Assembly (NCBI GenBank): GCA_023846275.1
Contig: CM043875.1
Coordinates: 24,842,851 to 24,906,850 of the forward strand
Length of the DNA stretch: 64,000 nucleotides
Source: Vanilla planifolia
Lineage: Eukaryota > Streptophyta > Magnoliopsida > Asparagales > Orchidaceae
Direction: 5' to 3'
Shown: positions 11,158 through 23,457 of the stretch, piece after piece
How positions within the stretch are numbered: the stretch's first letter is position 1
Layout of the letters: the number at the start of each line of letters is the position of its first letter
Notes under the pieces: generated by a model
What the model was told of the DNA's origin: nothing
Databases searched by the model: none
The model's input: the letters and a program-made list of their open reading frames with translations, nothing else
Program-made: the position numbers and the translations under genes

Positions 11158-13990
11158 ATTTGTGTGAGATTCTGACCTAGTTAGACATATTCACAAAAAC
11201 CCATAAACAACTTTTTCTAAATTTTCTCACGAGATTGTGTATATCTTGATTTTTAATATAAATAAAAAATCTTACTATTAAATAAAAATACATTCTCTTA
11301 CTAGACATGGTGTAAATCTAATTTGCTATATTTGTCAGAAACACCTGTTTTTGGCAACCATAACTAATTGCTAAATTCTAGTCTAGATGTTCACTAATTG
11401 TCAAAAACATGAGTCATGGAAATGTTTTTGCATTGCCTTTAATAGAAAGTGTCATAAAACTCTTCTCATAAAAAAAATATAGTCATTGCATGCCTTACAT
11501 AATATTCATAATGAAAAAAACATCATTCTAAGTTTTTGCTACTTGTAAAGATGATTTATTGGTAACTTAACTATTGAGGTGTATATTTCTCATAATCATT
11601 AATGAAAGAAACAAATCTTTAATGGATATTTTGTTTAATATTTTATATATTATTATTTACATTTTTGAATATTTAGTTTGATGAAATTCAAATAATATCA
11701 TTAATTTGCCCAAACTAAGAAATATGTTGATGTCAAATATTTGACACTATAATGTAGAACAAAAGGTAATTTAGATAGTATTTGAACCAAATAATAAAAA
11801 AAAATATTAAAAATTGTTACATTAAAATTTAAAGTTTGCTCATCTAAAAGTTTCCTTTAAAATAATTTTTTCTCTTTCAACTAAATATTAATATTATTCA
11901 AATAATAATCAACCAAATATAGCCAAGTTCCAACAAATCAAAGACAATTAATTTTTTTCATGTTTCCCTTCAATTCTTGGATCTATTAGTTATCACTAGA
12001 ATATAACTCAAAAGATTTTTTCATTAATATCCCAAGTTATCCTCAATATTTTGATACAAAAGAAATGTTTTGTTAGGATGCCCAAATAACTAATCGACCA
12101 ATCTAGATTTCTAACCCTATTATTCTCATTTCTTTCACTAAACACCTTCAATTTATGTTGATGAAAATTCTCCATATTGAAAGTGATCATCAATAGGAGA
12201 TTTTTGAGGTAAAAACAAAATCTTCAAAAATGCACTTTCATTGAAGATTTCCTAAAGCATAAATATTTTTATTTGTTTGAATTTATATAAAAATTAAGAA
12301 TTTTCATTATCTAATTATCTAAAAAGGTTCATTCTACTAATCTACTAAATGAACTGAACTCATTTGGTAAAACTTATTAACATCTCTATAAACATTAAAG
12401 CTATGTAACATAAACATTTTGAAGATGTCGCTAGGTGTTAAGGGCTTGCTAAGACAATAATATTCATCACAATCATTAAAATGGATATTTTCTCTATAAT
12501 TGATATTATTAGCTAATGCATGAAAACCTAAGAGAATTTATTAATATGTGCCTTAAGAGTTTTATGATATATCCTTGGAAAAAAATCTTTTATAAGAAAT
12601 AGAACTTTGATATAGAATATTATAGATGTAAATTATGTTAGTAATAATAGAAAATTTACATTCAAAATCTATATTTTGATGGTTAAATTATTATATCAAA
12701 GAAAAGTAAGAAGCATACTATAATAGTTAAAAACAATGTGAGCACAATACAAATCTATAGCTCATGTTATTTTTGACATAATGAAAGTAAAAATACTCTT
12801 AAAAATCTTTTAATTTTCTTATATCTAAGCATATCATCTTATTTGGTGGTAATCTAATTGTCATCCACATTTTCATCAATTCTGTCTTTCATGAACAAAC
12901 CAAACACTATAGATAATTGTCATTTTACCAAAGAAACTTTGATCTCTACAAAAATTGCAACTAATGAGTAAAATTTTGATTTAGTTGACAACTATACAAA
13001 GACTTAAAAACATTTCATTCTTTCTAATTTTTTTGTAACAAATTAAAAAAGGTCACTATTTATACGCCAACTTGTAAAGCATTAGATTGGGTAACATAAT
13101 AGTCCCACATCACTTTATGACATTGTGATTTCTTGTTCTCTAATATAAATAAGAAAATCTTATTACTAAATAAAAATACACAAATATTCTCTTATTATAT
13201 ATCATGTAAATTTAAGTAGATGTTTTTGTCATGAATATTTATTTTCTCATTATCGTAAATACTCACTAAATTCTTATCTAGATGTGCTCCAATTGTTTGA
13301 TGCAAGACAATCATGAAAAAGGTTGTGCATTGCCTTTAATAAAAAGTCACATCCTACTACCATTATTATTACAAAAATAGTCATTGCATGTTTAACATAA
13401 TATTCATAATGAAATGATATCTTCTAAGGTTAATACCACTAATAAAGGTGATACTCTTGGTAACTTAACCATTGAGGTGCCCATTTTTCATAACCACCAA
13501 TGGAAGAAAAAAAAAAATTAATTGGCATTTGTTTTTGTGTTATATATAATATTATTTCAAGATTTTGAATATTTAGTTTGAAGAATTTCAATTTACAGTT
13601 AAAAATTATGATTTTATCTAAATTAGGAGATATCAAAACATCAAGTTTCTTAAAACATAAGATAATTTGGATAACAACTTTTAACATTAACATTAGAATC
13701 AACTCATCCAAAAGGTATTTTTAAAAGATTTTTTTCTTTTTTTGAATAATACTATCATCTAGATATTAACATCATTCAAACCATAGTTAACCAAAATTGG
13801 TGAAGTTGAAACATAGCAAAAGCACTTGGGTGGTTTTCATGCTTCCCATTGGTTTTTGGTTCAAGAACTTGTCACTAACCTACAACTCACAAAGGCTTTT
13901 TTTCTTAAAATCCTAGGTTATTCTCTAGAATGTTGCAACATGTAGTCGGGAAATGATTGGTTCGGATGCTCAAATATGAATTAAGAAGTT
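10425..13990. repeat. Two diverged tandem copies of an unknown ~1.7-1.8-kb unit
   Basis: Unit A (about 10425-12140) and unit B (about 12145-13990) align end to end. Anchors include AAAGTGATCATCAA at 10461 and 12180, the GGCAATAATATACATCACAA-type block near 10725 and 12455, and a TAACTTAACYATTGAGGTG block near 11563 and 13453. Divergence with many indels shows the duplication is old. No coding frame is conserved between units. Unit A alone carries an (A)32 run at 11123-11154 where unit B has only a short A-rich word, so that run is a later expansion. Confidence 0.7.
11123..11154. repeat. Poly(A) run, 32 bases
   Basis: An uninterrupted A homopolymer inside repeat unit A. The matching place in unit B has only ACAAAAATTG, so this is microsatellite expansion rather than a retroposon tail. 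No target duplication is seen around it. Confidence 0.9.
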
Positions 13991-14421
13991 ATACTCTCTC
14001 CTCCAACAAGCTTCTCTAGTAAACTCCTCCCTCTTAACAAGATTTCTCCTCTAAGGCACAGTTGTTGATGGAGGAGTCTAGGGTCAAAATGCAATGGTTC
14101 AACTACCTAACACAAAATTGGGTTAACCTACATGAAGTTAGGTTCATAACCACATTCAATTTTCCCTTTAACACACACTAATTAGGTTATATAAACCCCA
14201 AATTCCTTAACACCATACTAATCTAAACAAGACTTAAAAAGGTTTTGTAGTTTGAATGATTAATCTGTCTCTGTTAAATTTTTAATAGGCTTTAAACTTG
14301 TGCATCTTTGTACTTCATTTCTTTATAAAAATGAACCCTCAAGAAGGTTAGACGGCACGTATAAAATCTATATAAAGTCAAGCAATATAAATAAATGTTA
14401 AAAGAGAATGTTAACACAAAC
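13991..14421. other. Intergenic stretch between tandem repeat and candidate exon
   Basis: No gene recognised. A TTATATAAACC TATA-like word lies near 14188-14198, but nothing transcribable can be assigned to it. Confidence 0.3.
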
Positions 14422-14559
14422 CTCAAAGTAGCATTTCAGCACGCATGAAATAGCCAAGTTCAAAGAGCCGAACAACCCCAGAGCAGAGCCACAAGTTAAT
14501 TGAAACGGCTTAATTCTAAATTGGATTGCAGACTCACCGAACTCAATAGGAAGCTCAAC
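14422..14559 (-). other. Candidate orphan exon, 46 codons, function unknown
   Basis: On the - strand a T-rich tract ending TTATTAAG is followed by a 138-base open stretch. It starts VELPIEFGESAIQFRIKP, contains a hydrophobic segment (CGSALGLFGSLNLAISC), and ends GAG|GTTTGT, an acceptable 5' splice site. The length is a multiple of three, phase 0, and base composition is higher in GC than the neighbours. I do not recognise the protein, and no matching neighbouring exons are seen. It could be an exon of a gene with long, repeat-filled introns, a leftover of a captured gene, or chance. Confidence 0.3.
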
Positions 14560-14749
14560 CTTAATAAGCAAAAAAAAACACTTAATTAAATTGGTTATAA
14601 CCATAGAAGCAATCACAAAAAAAGATGAAATTAGCTAATAATAATAAGAAAGAGTCATCATGAACGTTGAATATAATAGAAAAAGATTAAATATAAGATC
14701 ACAGAACATTAAAAACACATAAGAAATATCACAATACACCCAATTAATC

Positions 14750-15332
14750 TTACAAAACAATTATTTTAAACGACTCAACAAAAAATGAAATTTGTTGTGT
14801 TATTGTACAATAACAACAAGGCCATGCTTTGTACACCAAATTAATGATTTTATTGTATGAAATGGTAAGTTCTTTATTGAGGGCAATGCTTTGTACCATT
14901 TCTTCCCAAATAGTCTTTGAAAACAGCTCTAATGCCAGTAAGTTTAGAGTGAACCTTGCAGTTGCAGTTCCTTCACAGGTGATACAAAGAATTGGCCACA
15001 TCAACAAAGTGCTTGTAGTTCTTACAATTGCTTTTCATCCAGGCCAATAAAGATTGCAGCAAAGTAAAAACTCTGCCTAACGAACACTGCAAAATGATTG
15101 AAGAACACAGCTGCTGAGCGACCTTATTGCACCATAGCACATGATCCAATGTCTCAACAGAATCACAGCCCCACAAACGATTTTGATCAACAACAAGGCC
15201 ATGAGAAGACAACCAGTCGTGCATCAAGATAAGAGACATGCTAAAGAAAGGTCTTAATGTGCAACTGTACCCGAATTTGCTAGGCCCAAGCAGGTTGTCA
15301 ATTGCTCTAGATTGGCTCTTGTAAGCCTCCAA
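14750..15332 (-). pseudogene. LINE remnant: reverse-transcriptase zinc-binding (zf-RVT) region
   Basis: The - strand reads HDWLSSHGLVVDQNRLWGC, then CDSVETLDHVLWCNKVAQQL, matching the Cys/His pattern of the zinc-binding domain at the C-terminus of plant LINE ORF2. A frameshift near 14975 moves the reading to the 14750-15007 frame (ending YNKIINLVYKAWPCC), which looks like the last residues of such a protein. It is 5' truncated, with no reverse transcriptase core. The Cys/His region is too short to say whether it comes from the same LINE family as the structure at 4.7-9 kb, which lacks this region. Confidence 0.7.
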
Positions 15333-15479
15333 TGCATCTGGATCGTTATAACTTTTCTTTCGTGATCCAAGTATATTCGATGTCTAATCAACCTTTCCAA
15401 CAAACTAAATATCTCTAATACTTCGGTTTATTATTAATATATTCTAGTTTAGTATTTTTTCAATCCACTTGCACTTTTA

Positions 15480-18400
15480 ACCATGATATGCTGGTGGACA
15501 CTCATGTAAAGGCTCACTCTCAAGGGGTGTGGATGACCGTTCAAATGACTCATTGAGAATCGGGATCGACTCCTTGTAAGTCACTAAATTCGAGACGTTG
15601 AAAATGTTGCTGATGTCGTAGTCATCTAAGATGTTGGAAGTGTAGGCATTTGGTCCAACCTATTTTAAGATACAAAATAGACAAGCATCTCTTGCATGTA
15701 ACTTTCACAAAGTTTCTGATGGGAACCTTTTCATCAGGTAGTCTCCTTCCAAAAATTCTTCATGCCTGCGATTTGCATTGCCCAATCTCTTGTACTACTC
15801 ATTACTAAGATCTATGTTTTCTTTAATATGCTCAAGGTCTCCCATATATGCTATGCAAACTCTTGTGGGGACACATGTGTGTGCCTAAATAACTAATGAG
15901 ATTAGGTTGACAAGGCTATGAGATTTATATCCATTATAGGAATCAAAGGAACTCATTCTTATAGAACTATTAATAAAATTATTATAGACATACTCTGTAA
16001 ATGTTAAAAGTAGATCTCAATTTCTTCACATTTCCTTCTACCAAACATCGTAAGAGATTTCCTAAACAACGATTTATTATCTCAGGTTGATCATTAATTT
16101 GAGGATAGTAGGTTAACGAGAATTTCAACTTTGTTCCCATAAGATGTCAAAGGGTTTTCAAAAGTACGAAATGAAACAGACGTCCTTAACGGTGACTATG
16201 AACTAAGATAACCATGAAACTTTATTATTTCATTAAAGAATAGTTGAGTGATATGCAAGGCATAAAAATTTTGAAGCATGGGATTAATCTAATCATTTTT
16301 ATAAATTGATCTACTACCAGAAGAATGGAGTCATGTAATTAAAGGGTTTTGGGTAAACCAATGACAAAATCCATATTATGGTCTTCCCATGGTCGTGATG
16401 GTATTGGTAATAGGGTGTAGAGTCCACTATTTCAGGTATGATTTTTGGCAACTGGACAAGTTTTACATCTGACAATTATTCGAGCAGCATATCGTTTCGA
16501 TCTTGGCCAATAAAACATATCTTCATTGGATATAATGGTTTTGTCTCATCTGAAATGACTTACTAATCCTCTTATATGTATCTCCCAAACTAAGAAATCT
16601 TAAGTAATGTTTGTAGTATGCAAAATTTCTTATCACAGAAAAGATAACCATATTTAATTATATAATCATACGTGACCTTGGTTGGGTTAGTACCTAATTC
16701 CTTATAAATTGGTCCAAAGTCCATATAATTTGGGTATAGGCCTAGTAGGGTTTCAAAGATGATGATAGAGAAAGATATTGAGATGAGTAGATTCACTCGT
16801 CTATTAAAGGAACCGATGACTTTGTTTTCTACACTTGACTTATGTTTAAGGATGAAGGTGTAGCTTTAAAAAACTTCAACCCACTTAGTATGTTTTGATT
16901 TTAGCTTCTTCTGTGAATTAAGGTATCTTAAGGCCTCGAGATCAAAATAAAATACAAATTCCTAAGGTAAAAGGAAATGCCTTCAATGCTTTACTGTTTG
17001 GATTATCGCATAAAACTATTTTTCATAAATAGAATATTTCTCTGGCAAAAGACTTCTTCAATTCTTACTCCTAAGGAATCACAAGAGACTTTAAAAACAA
17101 TAGAAAAATCTAAAAGTTAAAGAGTATATGTGCTTAGGTCATACGCTCCTTAATCTTCTCAAAGGCTTTATCAATTGCAAGGGTTCACTAGAAATTTCCT
17201 TTTGTAATACGATAGATTGTAAGGGCTATGATAGTATTAAAACTTATAATGAATTTTCTATAAAAAGTTGCTAAGTTATGAAATCCTTTAACATCATGGA
17301 CTAACTGAGGTGTTGGCCATTCAATTATAACCTCAATTATGTCAGGGTAGACTGATATGCCATTTTTTGATACTATGAAGTCTAAAAAGTTCGCACGATC
17401 GATAACAAAGACATATTTTTTAAGGTTGGCATAGAGATAGTTCTCCCTAAGCGTAGAACAAATTTTTCTAAAGTGTTCTAAGTGGTGTTTAAAGGTGCTG
17501 TTAAAGATTAAGATGTCATCAAGGTAAACTATAACAAATTTTTCTAAGTAGGGTCAAAGTATTTGGATCATTATTCTTATGAATGTACTGAGTGTGTTAG
17601 ATAAACTGAAGGATATGACTAACCATTTAAATAACTCATCCCTTATTTTAAAAACAATTTTCTACTTATCCCTTAGTCGGATCCTAACTTGGTGGTATCC
17701 ACTTTTTAAATCGATTTTCAAGAAGATAGTGGACACACTCATCTGGTCAAATAGGTTATCCAAGCTTAGGATAGGGAACCAATACTTTACAGTTATTTTA
17801 TTGATAGCCATACTATCAATGTACATTCTCCATAAATCATCTTTCTCAAGGGCTAGAAGGGTGGGGACAACACAAGGGTTAAAGTTTTCCCGTATGAATC
17901 ATTTTCTTAATAACTCTTTCACCTGTCTAGCGAGTTCATGGTGTTTGGAAGGATTCCTCGTCTAGTGTGGTAGATTTGATAAACTATCCCTAGACATGAA
18001 GTCTATAGCATGTTGGATGTCACAAAGGAGTGGAAAACCATGGGATTCTTTAATAAAAATATCAAGAAAATAAAAAAAATAGTTTCTATCTAAGAAAGGT
18101 ATGGCTATGTCAAGTACCTCACTTGGGATCTCTCTTATAGCAATGGCCCAAATGACAGTGTAATCAGTAAATCCCTATCTATCTCACAATGGGACAAAAA
18201 CTAAAAAATTTTATTTGTGATGGTTATTACCTTTTTTTTAATGGGTTGGATGTGATCCTTTAGTGGTGATGGAAGTAGCTTGAATTTTGGCCTTGATGTG
18301 TGAATTTATATCATAAGCGTTGGTCTTGTCGATAAGAAGGGCAGCATGGTCATATAATCAGAATCACCCTAAGATGATATTCTTTACCTGCATAGGAACA

Positions 18401-19858
18401 ATATCACACAAAATATCTTTAGAATATTGGCTAAATTTAAGGGATACAATATATTGTTTCTTCACATGAATTGATGTTTAATTAATCTAAAAAACAATGT
18501 ATGAATTTAGGTAGTGAGTGGTGATAAATCCAAGCATGTTACATTATTGATAGAAATAACATTAATACTACTACCACTATGTATGACGAACTTATAAACA
18601 CTTTCTCCAAGTTTAATGAATGTATGAAATATGATGTGCGTTTCCAATCTTCACTAGCCTTAAGTTTGGTGAATGTATATTTCACAATTGTAACTGGTTC
18701 CGTGTCTTAAAAGGGTGTTTTCTCCTTTCTCATTGAAGTATTCATTGAATAGGTTGGAATAACAAGTATATTCTTTGATCTCTCTTTGCTCGATGACAAA
18801 TTCCTCATAACTCTCTTCCTTGATATACTTATTCGTTGTGTGGGGCGTTGGATCGTCATATGACTTTCCCTTTTGCATTGGAAACAAGTTATCTTGGGTG
18901 TTCAGTTAACTGGTCGATTGAGTTTTACGATGAGCTTAGGGATTGGGCTTATTGGGCGAAGTGTGAGTGGATAATGCTTTTAGAGGCGCTCAAACTCATT
19001 AGCAATCTTATAGGTCTCTTCTAAAGTGTAAATGTTACGCATAAAAGTCTCTTTTGCACATCTTCCCTAAGCCCGATTTGAAATTGGGAGAAGGTGACTA
19101 AATTGTCTTCATTGACACCACAACGCAAATTGTATTCATTAAAACGAGCTATGTACTTGTTAACCGACTTTCCTCCTTGGGTTAGGCATTGGCATTAGTT
19201 AAGTAACTGGTTCTTGTATGAAGGGGGTATGTATTTGTCCCTTAGGATTCCCTTAAACTTGTTCCAAATTCTTATAGGTGGTGATCCTCTCTGTTGATAA
19301 CAGGTGTCTATGGTTTCCACAAATAGTCAAGCTTGTTTGGCCAACTTCATTTGAGCAAACAACACTATTTATTCCTCACAAAGTCTAATCATTGGAAGTA
19401 ATAGTTGGTTTAGTGTGCTATCAAATATTAAGGTGTCGCATTTTATGGATTTCATAAACTTTTTATTGTCATTTTCGCGATGTTGTCTTAAGGGTTATTA
19501 ATCCTAATGGGTATTTGATCAGGTGGATTGACAATGCTAAGTTCAGAGAATGTGGGTTCATTTGGAGTTTCTTCTAACTAGGTGATCTTAGCTCCATATT
19601 CTTCTAGCATGGCTTCAATGATTTTTAGTCGGGTTAAGAGATCTTAGAGTGCCATTTGAGCTTAGTTGATGTGTGCGTGCTCCATGAAAGCTTTACCAGA
19701 TCTCGTGCACTTATGCTTTAGAAGAAAAGAAAGAAAAAAAAGAAAGGAAAAAACAAAGAAGCCCCCTCATTGTCCATTTTTGTTGTTTATATACCATCAA
19801 AAGAAAATTTTAGTTTAGATTTTCTTTGTTGTTAGTTTGCAAGCTAAAACAAATAAAA
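15480..19858 (-). mobile_element. Decayed Ty3/gypsy LTR retrotransposon, internal region
   Basis: Read on the - strand with many stops and frameshifts, the domains follow Ty3/gypsy order. Gag lies about 19600-19020 (IRIWNKFKGILRDKYIPPSY). A Zn knuckle remnant is about 18890-18850 (CFQCKRESHM). A protease remnant is near 18560-18590, reading HSGSSINVIS where the catalytic Asp would be expected in place of His. Reverse transcriptase is about 17850-17250, with the YLDD box at 17515-17526 (FVIVYLDDILIF). An RNase H remnant follows, then integrase about 16550-15950 (DMFYWPRSKRYAARI; later a FSLTYYPQ segment), and a chromodomain-side tail to about 15480. No open frame is long enough to be functional. 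The protease-RT-integrase order excludes copia, which has integrase first. Confidence 0.88.
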
Positions 19859-19870
19859 CTCTGATATCAA
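19859..19870 (-). other. Primer-binding site of the Ty3/gypsy element
   Basis: The - strand reads TTGATATCAGAG, close to TGGTATCAGAG, the plant initiator-Met tRNA primer site. It lies upstream of gag and two bases from the presumed LTR edge beginning TGATGTCAAATG (+ strand) at 19873. Confidence 0.65.
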
Positions 19871-19872
19871 TT

Positions 19873-20650
19873 TGATGTCAAATGAGTGATGCAAATATTT
19901 TGTATAGCATAGAGATTGATATGCAGAAGTTAGGAATAAGGAAAACACAGAAGATAAATAGAAGAAACTCAAAGATAACACATTAGAAGTACCCGTCCAA
20001 GCTAATCTTAGTCAAGAGAGGACTGAAAGCCACACAGATGTCACTTCGTATGCTAGGCCTGTAATCTCTTTCACGGTACAAAGACAAGGTACTCGAAAAA
20101 GCGCTTGATAAGCTAAAGTCACAAAAAAGAAAACAATAAAGAATTAACAAACTAAAGGTCACTCAGGCACAGATTGAAAGAACTGAAAGATTTATTAAGC
20201 TTTGTAGGAAAATTGAAATAACGAACTTGCTCGTGAAGGCAATCTAAACACCTACGAAAACCAAATCAAAGAGTAGAAAAGGTGTTGATAGGCTAAAATG
20301 ATAACCTAAAAAAACTTAAGAGACAAAGAAAAAAAGGAAAACGACATTGTGAAAGGAAATGAAATAAGAATCAACAAACTGAAAAGGAGCCATAAATGGC
20401 AACTAAAAAAAGCGATGTTGTAGAGTTCTAAGTAAATTGGCACGAATTCTCACCGCTTGGACCTCACATCCCTCCTCTTAATATGAGAGTCATGATGAAC
20501 AAACATAATAAAAATCTTATTGCAATCAACGTTAGAACTCAACAAAATTCAAGAAAAGTGAAATTTTTACTCCAAATATCCCCATTACAAAAGATAGGCT
20601 TCTCTTTTTTATAAAGAGTTTAAGTACAAAAGATAAAATAAAAAATAAAA
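19873..20650 (-). repeat. Probable 5' LTR of the Ty3/gypsy element (outer edge uncertain)
   Basis: Placed by the primer-binding site next to it. A TATA-like word on the - strand (CTCTTTATAAAAAAG, about 20606-20620) would be the LTR promoter. No second copy is seen at the other end of the element (14-16 kb), so the far boundary cannot be fixed by comparison and the 3' LTR appears lost. Confidence 0.45.
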
Positions 20651-23457
20651 AAAAAATTATAAAAATGTGATCAAAAGTTGTGTTTTTGGTTTCTTAATTC
20701 TGTTTACTAAAAAGCTGGTATTAAACAACTTTTTAAAAAGTTGTTTAAATCCAAAAGACTTACAATCAAAACTGTTGTCAAATAGCTTTCTGAAAAACTG
20801 TGTTTTCAGTTTTGATTTACTGGGTTGACACAGGTTCTCGCAGGTCATGGAATTGGTTTGTGAGCCTACATGCCGTTGGCAGAGTTGCGAGTCAGCTCAG
20901 TTGTGCGCGTCGCAAATCGGGTCAACATGTTGGCATGGTGTTCAGGTCGTGGTTTAGAAGTCACGGAGCATGTTGGCGGGTCAATGCGACGTCTAGGGTC
21001 AAAGTCAAGTCGCAAACTCTATTAGCGGGTCGGTGCCGCATTGCGGATCGCACGAACCTGCAATCTAAAGCAGACCCGAAAGACCCGTTTACTGAACCAA
21101 TTTGGTTGAAGGCGGTCCAGATAGGCCGATCGGGTTGGGTCGAGCCAGCGAGCGGGACAGCTAACGAAACAGAGCCAAATAGTTATTTTTGGGCCTTTTT
21201 TGCATTTTTCATCATAAATTTTAAGCCTGGAGAGTAATTTTAGCCCATTTAAACTTTGCTCATTAAAAATATATACATTAATTATCCAAAAGTGCTGACG
21301 TATGTCTGTCTTGCTCTTGGGCATCGAAAATTTTGACCAGTGTCCTCACTAATCACTCAAGAGACCTTTGATTTGACGTTGTGTAAGTTCTCAATAATCA
21401 CCTATATTCAATAGATAAAGAAGATTGAAGAGAACAGTTTTATCATCCTCATAAGAGCTTCGATTATCAGGATCTCTTTCCAGCATCCACTTAAACTTAG
21501 CTAGTTGGAGATTAAGGACAATCGAGGACAAGTTCAAGAGCTTGAAGAATGCTAAGCCTAATAGTAGTCCTCTTATTAAGAAACCATTTCCACCAATGAA
21601 AAAAAAAGAGATGTTTGTTTGCCTCAATAGAGGAGAAAAAGAAAATAGGAAAACAGAAAGAGAGTTGTAAGGATTTGATCCATCTAAGACAAAGAGTACA
21701 TACAACCCTAATCAAAGAAAAGGAAGCCGATTATTGTCAGTAAGCCAAGTGCAAAGCATGTCGAAGAGCTCCTTGATAGGTCAAGAAAGTATCACAAGTT
21801 GAGGTTGCTCCTATAGATAATGATATTTCAAAATCAGAATGGATGCAACTGTCTTTCTTTCAAACATTCTCCTGTCACTTTTGATTGCTTTGGTGCTGCT
21901 AAAACTCTTTCCAATGATCTACTGGAACTCTGATTTCTAAGGTGAAATAGGCATTCTGAATTGTCTTCAAGTGCTAAAGAAAGTTATCTAACACTTGTTT
22001 TTGCTACAATTTTCATTACTTAGCCTCTGACAATCCTTGAATGTGTCACCCATTTACTCATCACTCCATCAAACAACTTCGCCAAGGTGATGGTGATGTA
22101 GTTTGAACCCAATAAGGCTGCTAAGGCCGTAGTCACAAACGTGTCAGCCATTGAATTGATGTTTGAGTCCATTATTTTTTATGTAAGAAAATTCTTTTCA
22201 TGATTGATATTGGAACCATTTCTTTTATCAAGTTGTCTAATGCTGAGCCAACCCCCTCTACTAGAGAAGAAAGGAAGGTAGTATCTGATGAGGTGTCCTC
22301 AATACTTAAAAAGCCAATAGAATTGGTTGTTTCTTCCTCAAAGAACATAATCATTGAACCTAACACTTCTAAAAAAAAGGTTTACATTCACTAGTAAGGG
22401 CAATTGAAGAGTTCTCAAATAAATACTAAAACTAATAAAAAAGAAGAGAAGAGGGAGGTGCAAAAAGTTGAAGAGACAAAGAAGACTTAAAAAAAGAAAA
22501 CAATAAGTTTATCCTCTAGGAATTAACTGCCAGAAACATAAGGGCAATTAAAGGTTATAAGGTTAAAGTTGAATATGCAATGGGCTTCCAAAAATGAGAG
22601 TTGAAAATATTTGAGTTGACTTTAATTTATTAGAAAATGGTGATTACAATTATAAAATAATTTGGTTCAGGAATTCCATTATGTCCAGGGATGGTGGTGA
22701 ATTGAACTCTTTACTTTTGAGTCAAATTTTCTCACTCCCAATAAACATTCCTTAGTCAAATTCTCTTAGAGATAGAGATGACTCCTAAAACATATGCCAC
22801 AAGGCAAGCATAGCTTTGCATTAGTATTGCATTGAAAAACAACAATTGCAAAATACTGGTCATAACTATGTTTTTTTGTTCTTAACTTTTAATTGAATTA
22901 AAAAATTAACTAGAATCAAAACTAATATAACCATTGCGACTATCAAAATTAAAATTTGAGGAGCTCAAATGAAATTGAAACTTAAAACCTAGTTATTGAC
23001 CAATTTGTTTCTTAGTCATTTTAAACTCATTGGCCGAAGCCAGTGGTGGGAGGAGAGCTCTCCTAAGAATTACTTATCAATCCATTCAGGTTTGTGCCAA
23101 AAATGCAAACTTACCTTTACCCAATTTTGTTGAGGAGTTACACCAATCTTAGAATGTCAATGCCAACTAGATCCATATTGCATAGAAGCTGAGGCTCAAA
23201 ATTTTGCATCACCTATGGCATGCAAAGAGAAAGGGTACATTATTCAAAATCATCAAAGAAACAGCTGAAGTATACATGACTTACTCTTACATGCTTTCCA
23301 ATGGATTCCTGGACCAAAGTCAAGAGATTATTCTGTCCCAAAAAAGGCAGTGCCTCCATATAATAGTCTAAAATTTGAAGGGTCTGCATCAATCTATCAG
23401 CACAGATATCCCAAAGCTGAATTTTTTCTATTTAGTACAAACTATTTACAAGTACCA
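20651..23457. other. Intergenic DNA with a small GC-richer island
   Basis: The part 20820-21180 is clearly less AT-rich than its surroundings and has an open frame of 145 codons (20800-21237, +), but the translation matches nothing I know. It may be outer LTR or another repeat. Frames at 21391-21705 (-) and 22200-22394 (+) are unrecognised. The last 80 bases before 23457 are probably the 3' UTR of the PPR gene. Confidence 0.35.

Noticed and set aside
20800-21237. A 145-codon frame in a GC-richer patch
   Set aside because: The translation is not recognisable, has no splice or start context, and sits beside an LTR. A repeat origin is more likely.
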